Shown here: in pieces, positions 46,914 through 56,911 of the stretch
Layout of the letters: the number at the start of each line of letters is the position of its first letter
Position numbering within the stretch: position 1 is the stretch's first letter
Source of the DNA: Echinometra lucunter
Lineage: Eukaryota; Echinodermata; Echinoidea; Camarodonta; Echinometridae
Reading direction: 5' to 3'
Length of the DNA: 64,000 nt
Assembly: GCA_029962745.1 (NCBI GenBank)
Contig: CM057154.1
Span: forward strand, 15,398,723 to 15,462,722
Position numbers and translations under genes: made by a program
Notes under the pieces: generated by a model
Database searches by the model: none
What the model was told of the DNA's origin: nothing
Seen by the model: the letters and a program-made list of their open reading frames with translations, nothing else

Positions 46914-47865
46914 TTCAGCTTTCCAATATTCCTAAAGAGCAATGTATAAATTTTCATTTTTTTCAAAAGATGCATCATGATTATGACAACATTCGGTACT
47001 TTTTTCTTCCAGTCAAATTGTTGTTTAATGTATCTCATTATCACAGAAATGTGGCTTTTTTCAAGAGTTTATTACTCCTGTCTCTAACATAGGCCAAAAA
47101 TTCTTAGTGGTCTCCTCAAACTTTTAAATAGGAGTTCAGAGTATATATGAACAGAAAATCACAATCAATTAGTCCTCAAAGTTGCATGATTTCTTTTACA
47201 TTTCTAGTGTCATGCCCGTTACGTTTTTAACTGTAAGTTTTCATAACCAACAGAAAATTTGTATGAAGTTTATGGAAATTCATTTTCTATGTTAGAATTC
47301 AATCCCCTTGCATGTGGGGTCATGTCCGTTACGCTACATATTGACCTCTCAGAAGACTTGAGGCGGACGGAGAAGGAGAGAGAGAAAAAAACAAGTCTTC
47401 TAATAGAAAAAACAAGTCTTCTTACCTCTCGCCGACTCAAGCCTCCTCATCTCTTCATCCAACTCAATAATGATAATAATTATAATAATGATAATAATAA
47501 TAATGGCAATAATAATAATGATAATAATAATGAATTTCAAAAGTTGTATTCCCTTAAAACCTAATTTTTCTGGATCTAATTGATATAACTTAGTTACGTT
47601 ATAAAATGAAGTCCTATGTTTTTTTTCCCCTTTTCGCTCATTATGTCTCCTGGATGTATTCATACATTTTTGTACCTGTTTATATTGTATTTAATTATAT
47701 TGTATTTGCATGTTTTGTTTACACTGTATCATTTCTTCTGACAACCAGTGGAAAGCCAATTTCCTAATACTTATACTTATACTTATAACCACTGTGTTAT
47801 GAACGATTGATATTAAATTCACATGCAGCCCTCTCATTTTGGCTTAGGTGTTATGGGCTATGACT
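46914..47865. other. 3' flank of gene C
   Basis: Contains an AAT-rich microsatellite near 47467-47532 and an acttat repeat near 47772-47787 that may be a LINE tail. The 3' untranslated region of gene C should lie here, but no convincing AATAAA was assigned. Confidence 0.4.
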
Positions 47866-50800
47866 TTACTTCTTGAAGCTGTCTCTCCATGCATATAAGG
47901 CGGCAAACACTTCATCAAAGATGGGGTTAAGGCGCTTCTTCACACGTTCCACATAGGCCTTCAGTTGAGGGCGCCCCTCTGTCACATCCCGGCCATTCAC
48001 AGTGTTCTGCATCATCTGAAGGAAACCCAGTTAAGAAGAAATGCTTTCGACAATCGACCATCTAAAGGCTACGTACAATGCAGGTATCACCTTACAGTGT
48101 GACGTATATACAGTAATGTTTTTTTTAACCCCTTAATCTTTAATCTTGAATTTACCAGAGTAAAGTATTTCATATTTCAACCTTTTATATTCAATTCCCA
48201 ATGCTATTACATATCGGTACTGTATTTCGTCGTTGTAAAACATGAATTACACTTCAGTCTGTGTCCTGTACATCAAGTTTAAATAAACCTTTATTGGCTT
48301 AAATGACTGAATTAAAGTATTTAAGTGTTATACATTCAATATTATACACAACCTGAAACGTATTGTAACAGTTATGCATCAATTTATAAAGAGATACGAC
48401 TGAGATCTCGATAGAAACTGCATTTTACTTTGGCATAAGGTTAAAAATAAATTTCGGTGACTGAAGATATTTTTCTCACTTAATACATTTACCAGCAGTA
48501 TAGTTAGCTATTTCCTAAATAACTAGTTGCTGCACTGCAATCGCTATGTTAGCATCATTATCACCTGTCATCACTGGTCATTGGAGGTATGAAGGGCTAA
48601 ATTCATTTTAATGACTCAGTGAAGTTTCTGTGGAAAACCGTAGAAGATCAATGTTATTCCTGCTTTCAGCGTCCTTCATGATTCAGTTATCCATTAAAAC
48701 CAGAGCAAACTGGCACCCTTGTATGGGATTTTGAAATAGCGCCCCCTCAGTCCAAAATTACTAATTTGTCCTTTTTTTTTGCTCCCAGCATGCTCTATTC
48801 TGATCAAATGAAAGCTTTATCTTTTTGAGTAACATCTGTTAAAATGTTTTTTTTTTAAAATTCATACTAAGGAAATTCACGAGGAGCCACAAAGGATATA
48901 ATGTTTCTAAGAGTCTCTGGTTTTGAGTAGCCGTAAGTTGGCGCTGTTGTAAACACATCATAATAAGGGTCAGTTCACTGTTGCTTTAAAGGGATGCAGT
49001 GACGTAAACGGGAATGACGAAGTTATAGTCTATTACGGAAAACAAAGCTATCCCAACTGTCTTTTAAAACCTAAGAGCAAAAAGTGAGACCGAAAGTGAC
49101 ATCGAAATCTCAGTGACGACTTTTTCCTGCTTTCCTTTGCCTCACCGATTTGTCAGAAATCCCACATCTGCAGCAGGACTCAGAAGAATGAAAATCAAGA
49201 ACAGAAACAAATATACCCCCCAAAACAAACAAACAAACAAACAAACAAACAAACAAACAAACATCCCCACGACGCAACACTTTCCTTACCTCCGAAACAG
49301 CAAGTATGTCAGCAACCGATATATCATTTCCAGCCATCCAATTATTGTTTTTCAAGAACGCCCTCTCTAGTTTGTCCAGTTGAGTCTTGAGCTTTTCCAG
49401 ATCTTTGTTCAGCCTTTCTTCTGGTGCTTGATTACCTCCATTTAACATTGGAATTATTACCTAAAAATGGACGAAAAAAATGCACACTTGGTCATTCCTA
49501 ATACCAGCTATGTAATATAACAGAGTCATAAAATCGCTGCTCAAATAATCTGTAAATAATATTAATCAAAATGATACTAACGGTAGCATCCTTAAATTGC
49601 ATCATGTACAAAGAGAATATGCAAAGGAGAAGAGAAAAATCTGAATAACGTAAGGCAAAAAAGCATTCCACTGTCAGGGGAGCACATTGCAGTGACGCAT
49701 CCATTGTTTTGGATTAGGGTTCAATGAAGGGGAAGGGGGGGGGGGGTGTGCTGACCTAAACCTCCTCGCTGGTAAAGGATCAGGAGGAGAATGTAAAGAT
49801 CATAAAATGATTAAAAGCATTTTCAAGAATAACAAGTCATAACTTGAATCAGTCGTTGATAATCAGTAAACATCGTCTTAAAATGAGATGAATCCGACCT
49901 GTTCTCAGAGAATTCTTTTTGTCTATACCGTGCGAAATCTCACCTCACTTAAGAAGATTCCAGAACATCCCCCTCTTGTTCCTGAATGGTGAAAGGCCAT
50001 GTATTCATCCACTCTGGCTCTTTTCTTCAGGTCCTTTGGATACCAGTGGTCTGGGACCAGGTCTGCATACTTGGTAGCCAAGTAACGAATAATTGCCATA
50101 CTGTGGTAGAACAGAAAATTTGTTAAATGAATATTAGCTACATATCATTAGAGGCATACTAAAAAGAATGGGGAGTACTGGTGGCCATTGAAGGGGCCAG
50201 AACATCGATTTCTTAATCTCATGGGGTCTTTAATTCTTTTACGGGTATGAAGTGGCTAAGATATCATGGTAGTACATTATGGCTGATCAAATCAGTAGGC
50301 CTATCAGTTTTGGAGCCTTGAAATTATCGCATAGATCATCATTCATTCCTGACTACTAAATGACATGAAATAAAATGTGCAAAGATCTTGAGAACAGTAG
50401 CTATCTCCCCTCAAACAATTAACACAGCGACAATTATTTTGACTGTCTGAGGAGGGTTTTGCAGGGAAAGAAAGGGGGGGGGGAGATCGGTCTAGAGATT
50501 GGGGCAGGGGTGGCAGTTATCTTTAATAGGGATATACTGCATCCGAGTGGTAATATAGGGTCACTTCGTTGTGTTTCCAGACATTGATATACGGGTTAGA
50601 ATTCCAACCTTGTCGAATGATTTTTTTTTTTTTGGGGGGGGGATGGGGGCGTTTCCGAATGGTACGGTGTGTACGCCCAGAGTAAAAAATATCAATGTTT
50701 TGAAGAAGAAAAAAAAATCTCACGTTTCTCCCAAACAAAAGTCTCCGTCTTGAATAGCAGGGACAGTATTCAGAGGGGTAACTTTCGTAAACTCAGGTTT

Positions 50801-52326
50801 CTTGTGGTCTCCTAAAAGGAAAGGGAGAAAAAGAGAACAGAACGGAAAGATATAAGGCATGAATTGGTCGCCATAGCCGTACGCCGTGGGGGGGGGGGGG
50901 GGGGCAGGGGGCAGTTTCCCCCAGAAATTTGTAAGCCTTTCTTTTTTATTGAAAATTTCCTAAAATCCTACCCAAACTGTTCAGCAGATCCTTCTATTTC
51001 AATTTCAAAAATACAAAAACGCCCTTGTGACCAGCTTGGTCGCTTTGATTCCTCGCTTGCGTGTTTCATCGAACGCTTTACGTTTTCTCGTACCCCCAGG
51101 AAAATTCCTGCGACTGTCTATTGCCTTTAGAATACTAAATATAATTAGATATGGTTTTGTGGCAATTAAAAACAAGTTTTCTTCCAAATCAAACCGAATT
51201 GTTATCGAGACACACAAAAACTAATAACAGACTGAAAAATGAAAAAAAAAACTTCAATATTTGATTTCGGCAACCATTATTTCAAATTCACATTGCATCA
51301 CTTCAGTTATTGATGAATCAAACTTGGTGACCATGTTGACATAAATCCTACAGTTACAAGAAGGAATGCGCAATACTTACATGGGCTGAAGCATGAAGAG
51401 AGAACAAGAAGCATATGAGATATAGACGTTCTGTTCAACAAGCATGACAAGGGTGGTATTTTCTCCGACGCACATTTAAATGCAAAGTTGAATTTGCATC
51501 TTGGAAATCCCCTCATCTTTCATGAACAATCATATCAAAAGCTTGATCTGATCTGGAGAGGGTGACTTGCCAATGTAACGACCAGAGCCCATTAAACCAA
51601 ACTGGCCAAACTCTGTAATAAAGGGCTCTGCTGGTAGCGACAGAAAGGGGGAAGGGATATTGAGGTTCGCCGTGCTGATGAAGAAGGTTCCTTTCAAAAT
51701 ACTTTGCATTGCATAAAGTCTTGGCACACTATACTGAAAATGTTTTCTTTCATTTTGTGAATACTAACGCTTAAAAATTAATTTCATTCTTCGAATTGAA
51801 TAATTTTTTTGGGTTTGTTATTTGATTCTATTTTGGTTCCTAATGATGAGAAAAGGACTACCAAAAACAAATTGTGAAAAAAGGAGAAATTAAGAACGTT
51901 CCATTGGAGACAAGAATTTAGCCGACGTACTCGGCCACTTTAATGGGAACGTAATTCTTTTTCTGAGAAATGTAAACCTCGTTTTCAAATAAGTAAATAT
52001 TAATGTAGTTGGTGAGATGCAAAATTTTATGTTATCTAGCCAATCCTGATACCGTTTGCCTCTGCTATTTTATTCAGTTCTATATCATAAATGTTTGATT
52101 GAAGGAAAACGATAACAGAGGTATCATGTGCAGATAAAAAGATATAATAATGATAATAATAGAGTAAAAGAGGTATGAAAAAATGTCAGATTTCACGTTC
52201 CGCGCACCACTTACCATTTCGGAGGCTTATCGTTTCGATTTGGAACGGAATCTTGGTGTTCTTGAGAAAGATGATGAGAGCGCGGCAAGGCTGGGAGAGC
52301 AAATCAACGTAAACCTTGACTACCAT
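47866..52326 (-). CDS. GSTT: Theta-class glutathione S-transferase, gene C (5 exons, intact)
   Basis: Coding exons: 52215-52326, 50724-50811, 49944-50100, 49290-49460, 47866-48015, GT-AG, phases 1, 2, 0, 0, giving 225 residues. The N-terminal domain has MVVKVYVDLLSQPCRA with Ser11, NTVPAIQDGDF with Val54-Pro55, and Glu66-Thr67 in the glutathione site. The helical domain has WYPKDLKKRARVDEY, WMAGNDISVADILAV with the SVAD capping box, and a last exon beginning MMQNTVNGRDV and ending WRDSFKK. It is closest to gene D and clearly distinct from A and B. An upstream in-frame Met at 52380 was rejected: by family alignment, translation starts at 52326. Expected role is cytosolic glutathione conjugation or peroxidase activity in detoxification; substrate unknown. 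Intron 4 carries a TTAA element. Confidence 0.9.
48694..48989. mobile_element. TTAA-flanked miniature element, family c, copy 2, in gene C intron 4
   Basis: Starts ttaaaaccagagcaaactgg and ends cactgttgctttaa. Closely similar to 1355-1633 along its whole length, sharing agtagccgtaagttggcgc. Confidence 0.75.
49223..49263 (+). repeat. (CAAA)n microsatellite beside exon 4 of gene C
   Basis: About ten CAAA units, ending about 27 bases from the donor of exon 4. Confidence 0.9.
50875..51130 (+). mobile_element. hAT-like family 4 fragment in gene C intron 1
   Basis: gccgtacgccg precedes a G-tract, and the interior (atttcaatttcaaaaatac, cttgtgaccagcttggtcgc) resembles the element at 38160-38351. 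The right end and target duplication are not visible. Confidence 0.6.
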
Positions 52327-52762
52327 GTTGATTCCCTTTATCTTTACGAGAGAGAAGAACTTGAGTGTGTCCTTTGACAATGAAGATCAAGCAAATAGTG
52401 ACTACGAGTTCCCTTTATCGTTAGGAGAGAGAAGAACCTGAGAGAAATCTTTTGACAAAGAAGATCAAGCAAATAGTGACTATATACTCTTTAGACCGGA
52501 CTCCAGATGAATGCCCAAAGCAGGTCATATTGATGGTCAACTTCACCTCGAAAGCGTGGTAGGCATGGCAGGTATAACCATGATTCGATATCAAGAGGGA
52601 GTTTGTTACACCATATCCCCTTTCAGAATTTAGAATACCTGTCGAATAATTTGTCTTTGATTTTGAATTTGATATTGAAAGTCAGTGAATGACATAACTA
52701 CATAGCTACACCATTTACCCCATCCATCATATTTTGATTAATATGCCTGCTAACCAAAATCT

Positions 52763-52838
52763 GAAGAAGAAGAAGAAGAAGAAGAAGAAGAAGAAGAAGA
52801 AGAAGAAGAAGAAGAAGAAGAAGAAGAAGAAGAAGAAA
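52763..52838 (+). repeat. (GAA)n microsatellite
   Basis: About 25 uninterrupted GAA triplets, a purine-pyrimidine mirror repeat about 440 bases upstream of the gene C start. Confidence 0.95.
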
Positions 52839-52899
52839 ACGCTCTTTCTCATACGTAGTAACTAAAAGCTATAATTCGCCATTGTTTGTCAGTGGTTTT

Positions 52900-53322
52900 A
52901 CTTTCAAACATACCCTTCTCTCCTAACTCTCAAAAAATGCATCCAATGTCTTAGAGAATACCAAACTGCCTCTTGACTTATTGCAATGCTTCTGTAACCA
53001 TCCCACTTACCTTAGTGTATGTATTTTTCTTCTTTAAAAAATCTGTTCTGTGTATATTTTTGTTTGCTTAGCATTCCTTATGTACTTTTAACGTAATGTT
53101 GTTATCATTTGATCATAATTCTATGTTATAATTGCATTTTTATTTCTTATCTTCTGTCAAATGTTCCTTTAACATTATTATTTTTATGTTGTATTTATTT
53201 TGTTCTACTGGTATAGCAGTGCTCCCTTGTAATGCAGGCCCTCTGCGGCTCTGAGTGGGACCAACAAGCTTTTTTTAAAATAAAAAACGTAAATAAATGA
53301 ATGAATGAATGAATGAATGAAT
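52900..53322 (+). mobile_element. Probable LINE 3' untranslated end with (AATG)n tail
   Basis: T-rich sequence with ctctgcggctctgagtggg, then aaaataaaaaacgtaaataa and a six-unit (aatg) array ending at about 53322. This is the layout of LINE 3' ends that finish in short tandem repeats. No coding part remains. Confidence 0.5.
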
Positions 53323-54176
53323 AATGCCGGGCTTTTTCTGTCATTCATAACAGCGTAAGGACATTGATGTTAGTCCGAATGAGCGAGGGGAGGGGGTAAG
53401 AAAATGCCCCCGAACTTTTAGTTTGACCGTTCTCTATATGTATATTTAAATTTCAGATTAAAAAAAAAAAATATGCTTGTTCTGTCCAAAGGTCAGCGTA
53501 GTATGAAAAAAAGAATCAAAAGACTTTTGGACAAACTTGAGAATCTTGTTTGCTAAAAGCCAATTGTCATCTATTGTGAGGTCTCACAATTAGTAAATAA
53601 ATGTATGACCTCAAATATTAGTAGATTCTGTACTCAAATCAAGTATTTGCTTGTGATATGGGAAAATTTATCCTCCTATGACCATCAGACCATGGATATC
53701 TTAACATATCATTGTTAAACATTCTGTATGCTAAAGGTTTTTATAACAAATATACACCCTCCACTATTGCTCCGCTGCAGGGACGCCAATCCGTTGGGGG
53801 GACACTCTAAAATAAAGGTCCTCAGCTTATTTTTCTTTTTCTTTTCTTTTTTTTTTTGGGGGGGGGGTGGGGCACGTACCTTTTTATGTCCTCCATCCTC
53901 ATTATTTTTTTTTTTTTGGGGGGGGGGGCGAGGGGGACGTGTCTCTCAGTCTCCACCCTGATTGACGTCCACTGAAGTGCACCAAGCGATTCTTAACTTC
54001 AGCGCTGGAACTGTCACTTCACCATGTTGACCTTACCACAAACTTAATTTTGAAAGTTGATGGTCAATATTGCATTTGAGTTTTGAGATTGCACACACAG
54101 TAAATATACTCCCAGTACTAAAATTCCACTCCATTGCCTTATTGTACCATCATCAAAACTACGCTACGCCGGAAAA

Positions 54177-54214
54177 CCACCACCACCACCACCACCACCA
54201 CCACCACCACCACA
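54177..54214 (+). repeat. (CCA)n microsatellite
   Basis: About 12 CCA/CAC triplets. The poly-His and poly-Thr frames over it are artefacts. Confidence 0.9.
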
Positions 54215-55010
54215 AAAACAACAACAAAACTGCGCTCCTCTTTCAAAATATGTCTAACAATGTCTAATGAGAAATGCCTACCGAGGAAATGTCAGCAATT
54301 GTCATGGAGTCATGTTCGGGTAAATTCTCGCAATTTGTCATGATGGTTCCTGCAACAGCATACTTCTCTCAATCTCATTTTCGTCATTTTACCTTCTCTT
54401 TAACCTTAGTAAATACTTTCCGGTTCTGGACGTCTTTGCTAACATTCGTTCTTTAACATTACATTTTCAAGGGATCCATAAAATGTTGGTTCCCCCTCTC
54501 TATACCTCTCTGTTCTTCCCCGCTCTCCCTTTTCCAAGTTAGCCAACAACGACACTGTTGAAAGCGAAATATTTCTGCTTAATTTGCACATTTTTAATTC
54601 TCATACTGATCTCTATTTGCTAAAAACGTTTCTTTGAAGAAAAACTGCCTTCCATCTTGAATACATTCTATGAGAATGCCACCTTGTGGCGGCAGGGAAT
54701 AGTTCCTCGCATACAGCATTGTACAGCGGGCTTTCATGAGGTCACTGCTGAATTTGTGAGCCTTTGCTTGTAGGCATCAAACAAATGCTTACTATGTCGT
54801 GACAAACACTAATGCTTAATTATCATGATCACAGCGAAACAAAACGTCTAAAAAGTTTTTTTTTCTTGACCAGCAGTGGCGGCACCAGGATTGTTAAAGT
54901 GGGGGGGGGGGGGCAAATGGAGGGCAAAAGAAAATGTTGGGGGGGGGGGCAGGGGCAGTCAATTTTTTTTGCGTGTATGGAAAAATCGAGGGAGAAGCGC
55001 GAGTTTTGGT

Positions 55011-55506
55011 CGTTGGCGTAAATCCACTTTAAGGAGTGGAGGGGGATAATTGAATTTTTGGACTATTTTTTCCCTCTTACACACATTTTAATATCAATTA
55101 TGCAAGCGAGCGAACAAAAATAACCGCTTTTTGGTTTTTAATTGCATTTTCGAATAAATATTCTGAAATATGACGAGCGAGCGGAGCGAGCGAGCCAAAA
55201 ATGACCACTTTTCTTGTTTTTAATCGCATTTTAGAAAAGAAATTATAAAATATGACGAGCGAGCGAAGCGAGTGAGCCCAAAATAAGCACTTTTTTGGGT
55301 TTTCAATAGCATTTTCAAATAGAAATTCTAAAATATGATAGTTGCTTATGATAGATACCGGTATTCAAAATTTTTTACTAACTGATAAATCAAAATATAT
55401 TTTCCTCCTTAAAAAGTGAGGGGGGATATTTGTACACGCCATCCCACCTCTCCAAAAATTTGGGGGGATATATCCCCATCCCCCCTCCCCGGGATTTACG
55501 CCAATG
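55011..55506 (-). mobile_element. hAT-like miniature element, family 1, copy 5 (nested)
   Basis: Both ends are present: cgttggcgtaaatcc at the left and gggatttacgccaatg at the right. Flanking 8-mers gttttggt and cttttagt agree at 6 of 8. It is in the opposite orientation to copies 1-4, with three internal modules containing gacgagcgagcgaagcgag. It is inserted within the family 3 element. Confidence 0.85.
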
Positions 55507-55580
55507 CTTTTAGTGGCCCCAATAAACATTTTTCTGTTACACTTGATATAAAGAGAAATTTTTGTAAAATCAGGTAATGC

Positions 55581-56075
55581 TTAAAGGCATTGGCTAACAT
55601 TGTTATGATTTTAAAAAATCTTGTTTTGTTACTTGAAAATGGGATAAACATAAGGGTTATAGTGTAAAAATACCAGTGTGAAAGTTTCAGAGCATAATAT
55701 CCACGGGAAGTATTTCTAAATATTAGAAATGTGAACCAATGTTTGAAAAATATACGAGGGTCGATTGAACAGAATAGACATAAGGAGTGCGCATGCGCGT
55801 ATGACTCACCTTACTGTACCGTTTGTATTGGCGTATCACGCGGCGGGAGGCACATAACGGCATTTTCAAATTCAAGCAAAGCGGTCCTCTTAGTGAGTGT
55901 CTCGTGAGACGAAGGATATTAAAATCGCCGTTTGCGTCTAACTTACACTTTTTCATTCCAAATTATGGTTGATTTCAGGGTTTTTGAGTACAAATACAAG
56001 TACTCATACACATGTTTCATCTCAATTTGAGAATTTTTTAAATCAGCTGCTCACAAAGTTAGCCAATGCCTTTAA
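55581..56075. mobile_element. TTAA-flanked miniature element, family b, copy 1 (nested)
   Basis: Perfect terminal inverted repeats of 18 bases, ttaaaggcattggctaac and its reverse complement gttagccaatgcctttaa. Closely similar to 59732-60229 throughout. Nested in the family 3 hAT-like element. Confidence 0.88.
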
Positions 56076-56707
56076 TGGAGCAAAGATATTGATCAAAACT
56101 AGATCATGAACTGAACATTTACATTTCAAACTAATAGTGTGTGAGGAAGCCAACAGCGACTGAATGAGAAATTTTTCAAGTTTTGAAGTGCGGAAAATGG
56201 TATTTTATAGCACTTCACAGCTTGAATATGATGCTTATGACAACATCTACTTATTTACAAATTATTGTATAATTTTTCTTTTCAGTCCTCAAAATTTCTT
56301 GGGGGCAACTGGGGGGGGGGGGGGGGGGGGCAAAGCTCCTGAGTGGGGGAGGGGGCAATGCCCCCCCTCCCATGCCCCCCTTGGTGCCGCCACTGTTTAC
56401 CAGTGTTGAAGATCAAGTAATTTATTTTTGAATAACGGACTCTACAGCTCGCTTTTGTGACTCTCTTCTCATCAGCATAATTTTGTCTAAGGAAACTGGA
56501 AATGTAGTCAAAAAAGGTCAATAACATTCTACGTATAATTAGAAGAACAAAGAAAAGAAAGAAAATGATGAATATTCTCTATATTCATGTTTCCTACAAA
56601 TTAAAGAAATCCTATTTTGTACGTTGAAGATAGCATTATGAAAAGAAAAGAAATGAAAAGAAAAGAGGAAAGCAATACAGGTATGAAGCAAAGGGTTGGT
56701 AAAGACC

Positions 56708-56850
56708 AGGGCCCCGTAACACAAAGCTTAGCATAAATTTGATCGTAGGATCGATTTTTTTAACGATTAATTGCATTGATCACCAAGTGCAATCAATCGT
56801 AGAAATCAATCATAGATCAATCGCTAGGCTTAGTGTTACGGTGCCCTGAA
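56708..56850. mobile_element. Palindromic miniature element, full copy
   Basis: gggccccgtaacacaaagct at the left pairs with gcttagtgttacggtgccc at the right; the interior is atcaatcg-rich and also self-complementary. It lies just downstream of gene D. Confidence 0.8.
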
Positions 56851-56911
56851 TATAGCATAGATTTTTGGAGAAATTCGTTAGCTTCCCGAAAAAGATATCT
56901 TCGCTGAGAGC

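Larger units (their letters stand above)
52327..54873. other. Upstream region of gene C and intergenic sequence
   Basis: Contains the (GAA)n array, a LINE tail, poly-T/poly-G pairs near 53850-53930 and a (CCA)n array at 54177-54214. Beyond these no gene is seen. The promoter of gene C should lie just above 52326; no clear TATA box was recognised. Confidence 0.5.
54874..56395 (+). mobile_element. hAT-like element, family 3, perfect 14-bp terminal repeats, two nested elements
   Basis: cagtggcggcacca at the left is exactly the reverse complement of tggtgccgccactg at the right. Flanking 8-mers match at 7 of 8 bases (ttgaccag and tttaccag). G-tracts lie near both ends. Inside are a hAT-like family 1 element (55011-55506) and a TTAA element (55581-56075). 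No transposase frame. It lies between genes C and D. Confidence 0.87.

Noticed and set aside
52327..52380. Extended N-terminus for GST gene C starting at 52380
   Set aside because: All four genes and the theta family start about ten residues before the catalytic Ser; the extension is not matched in gene D.
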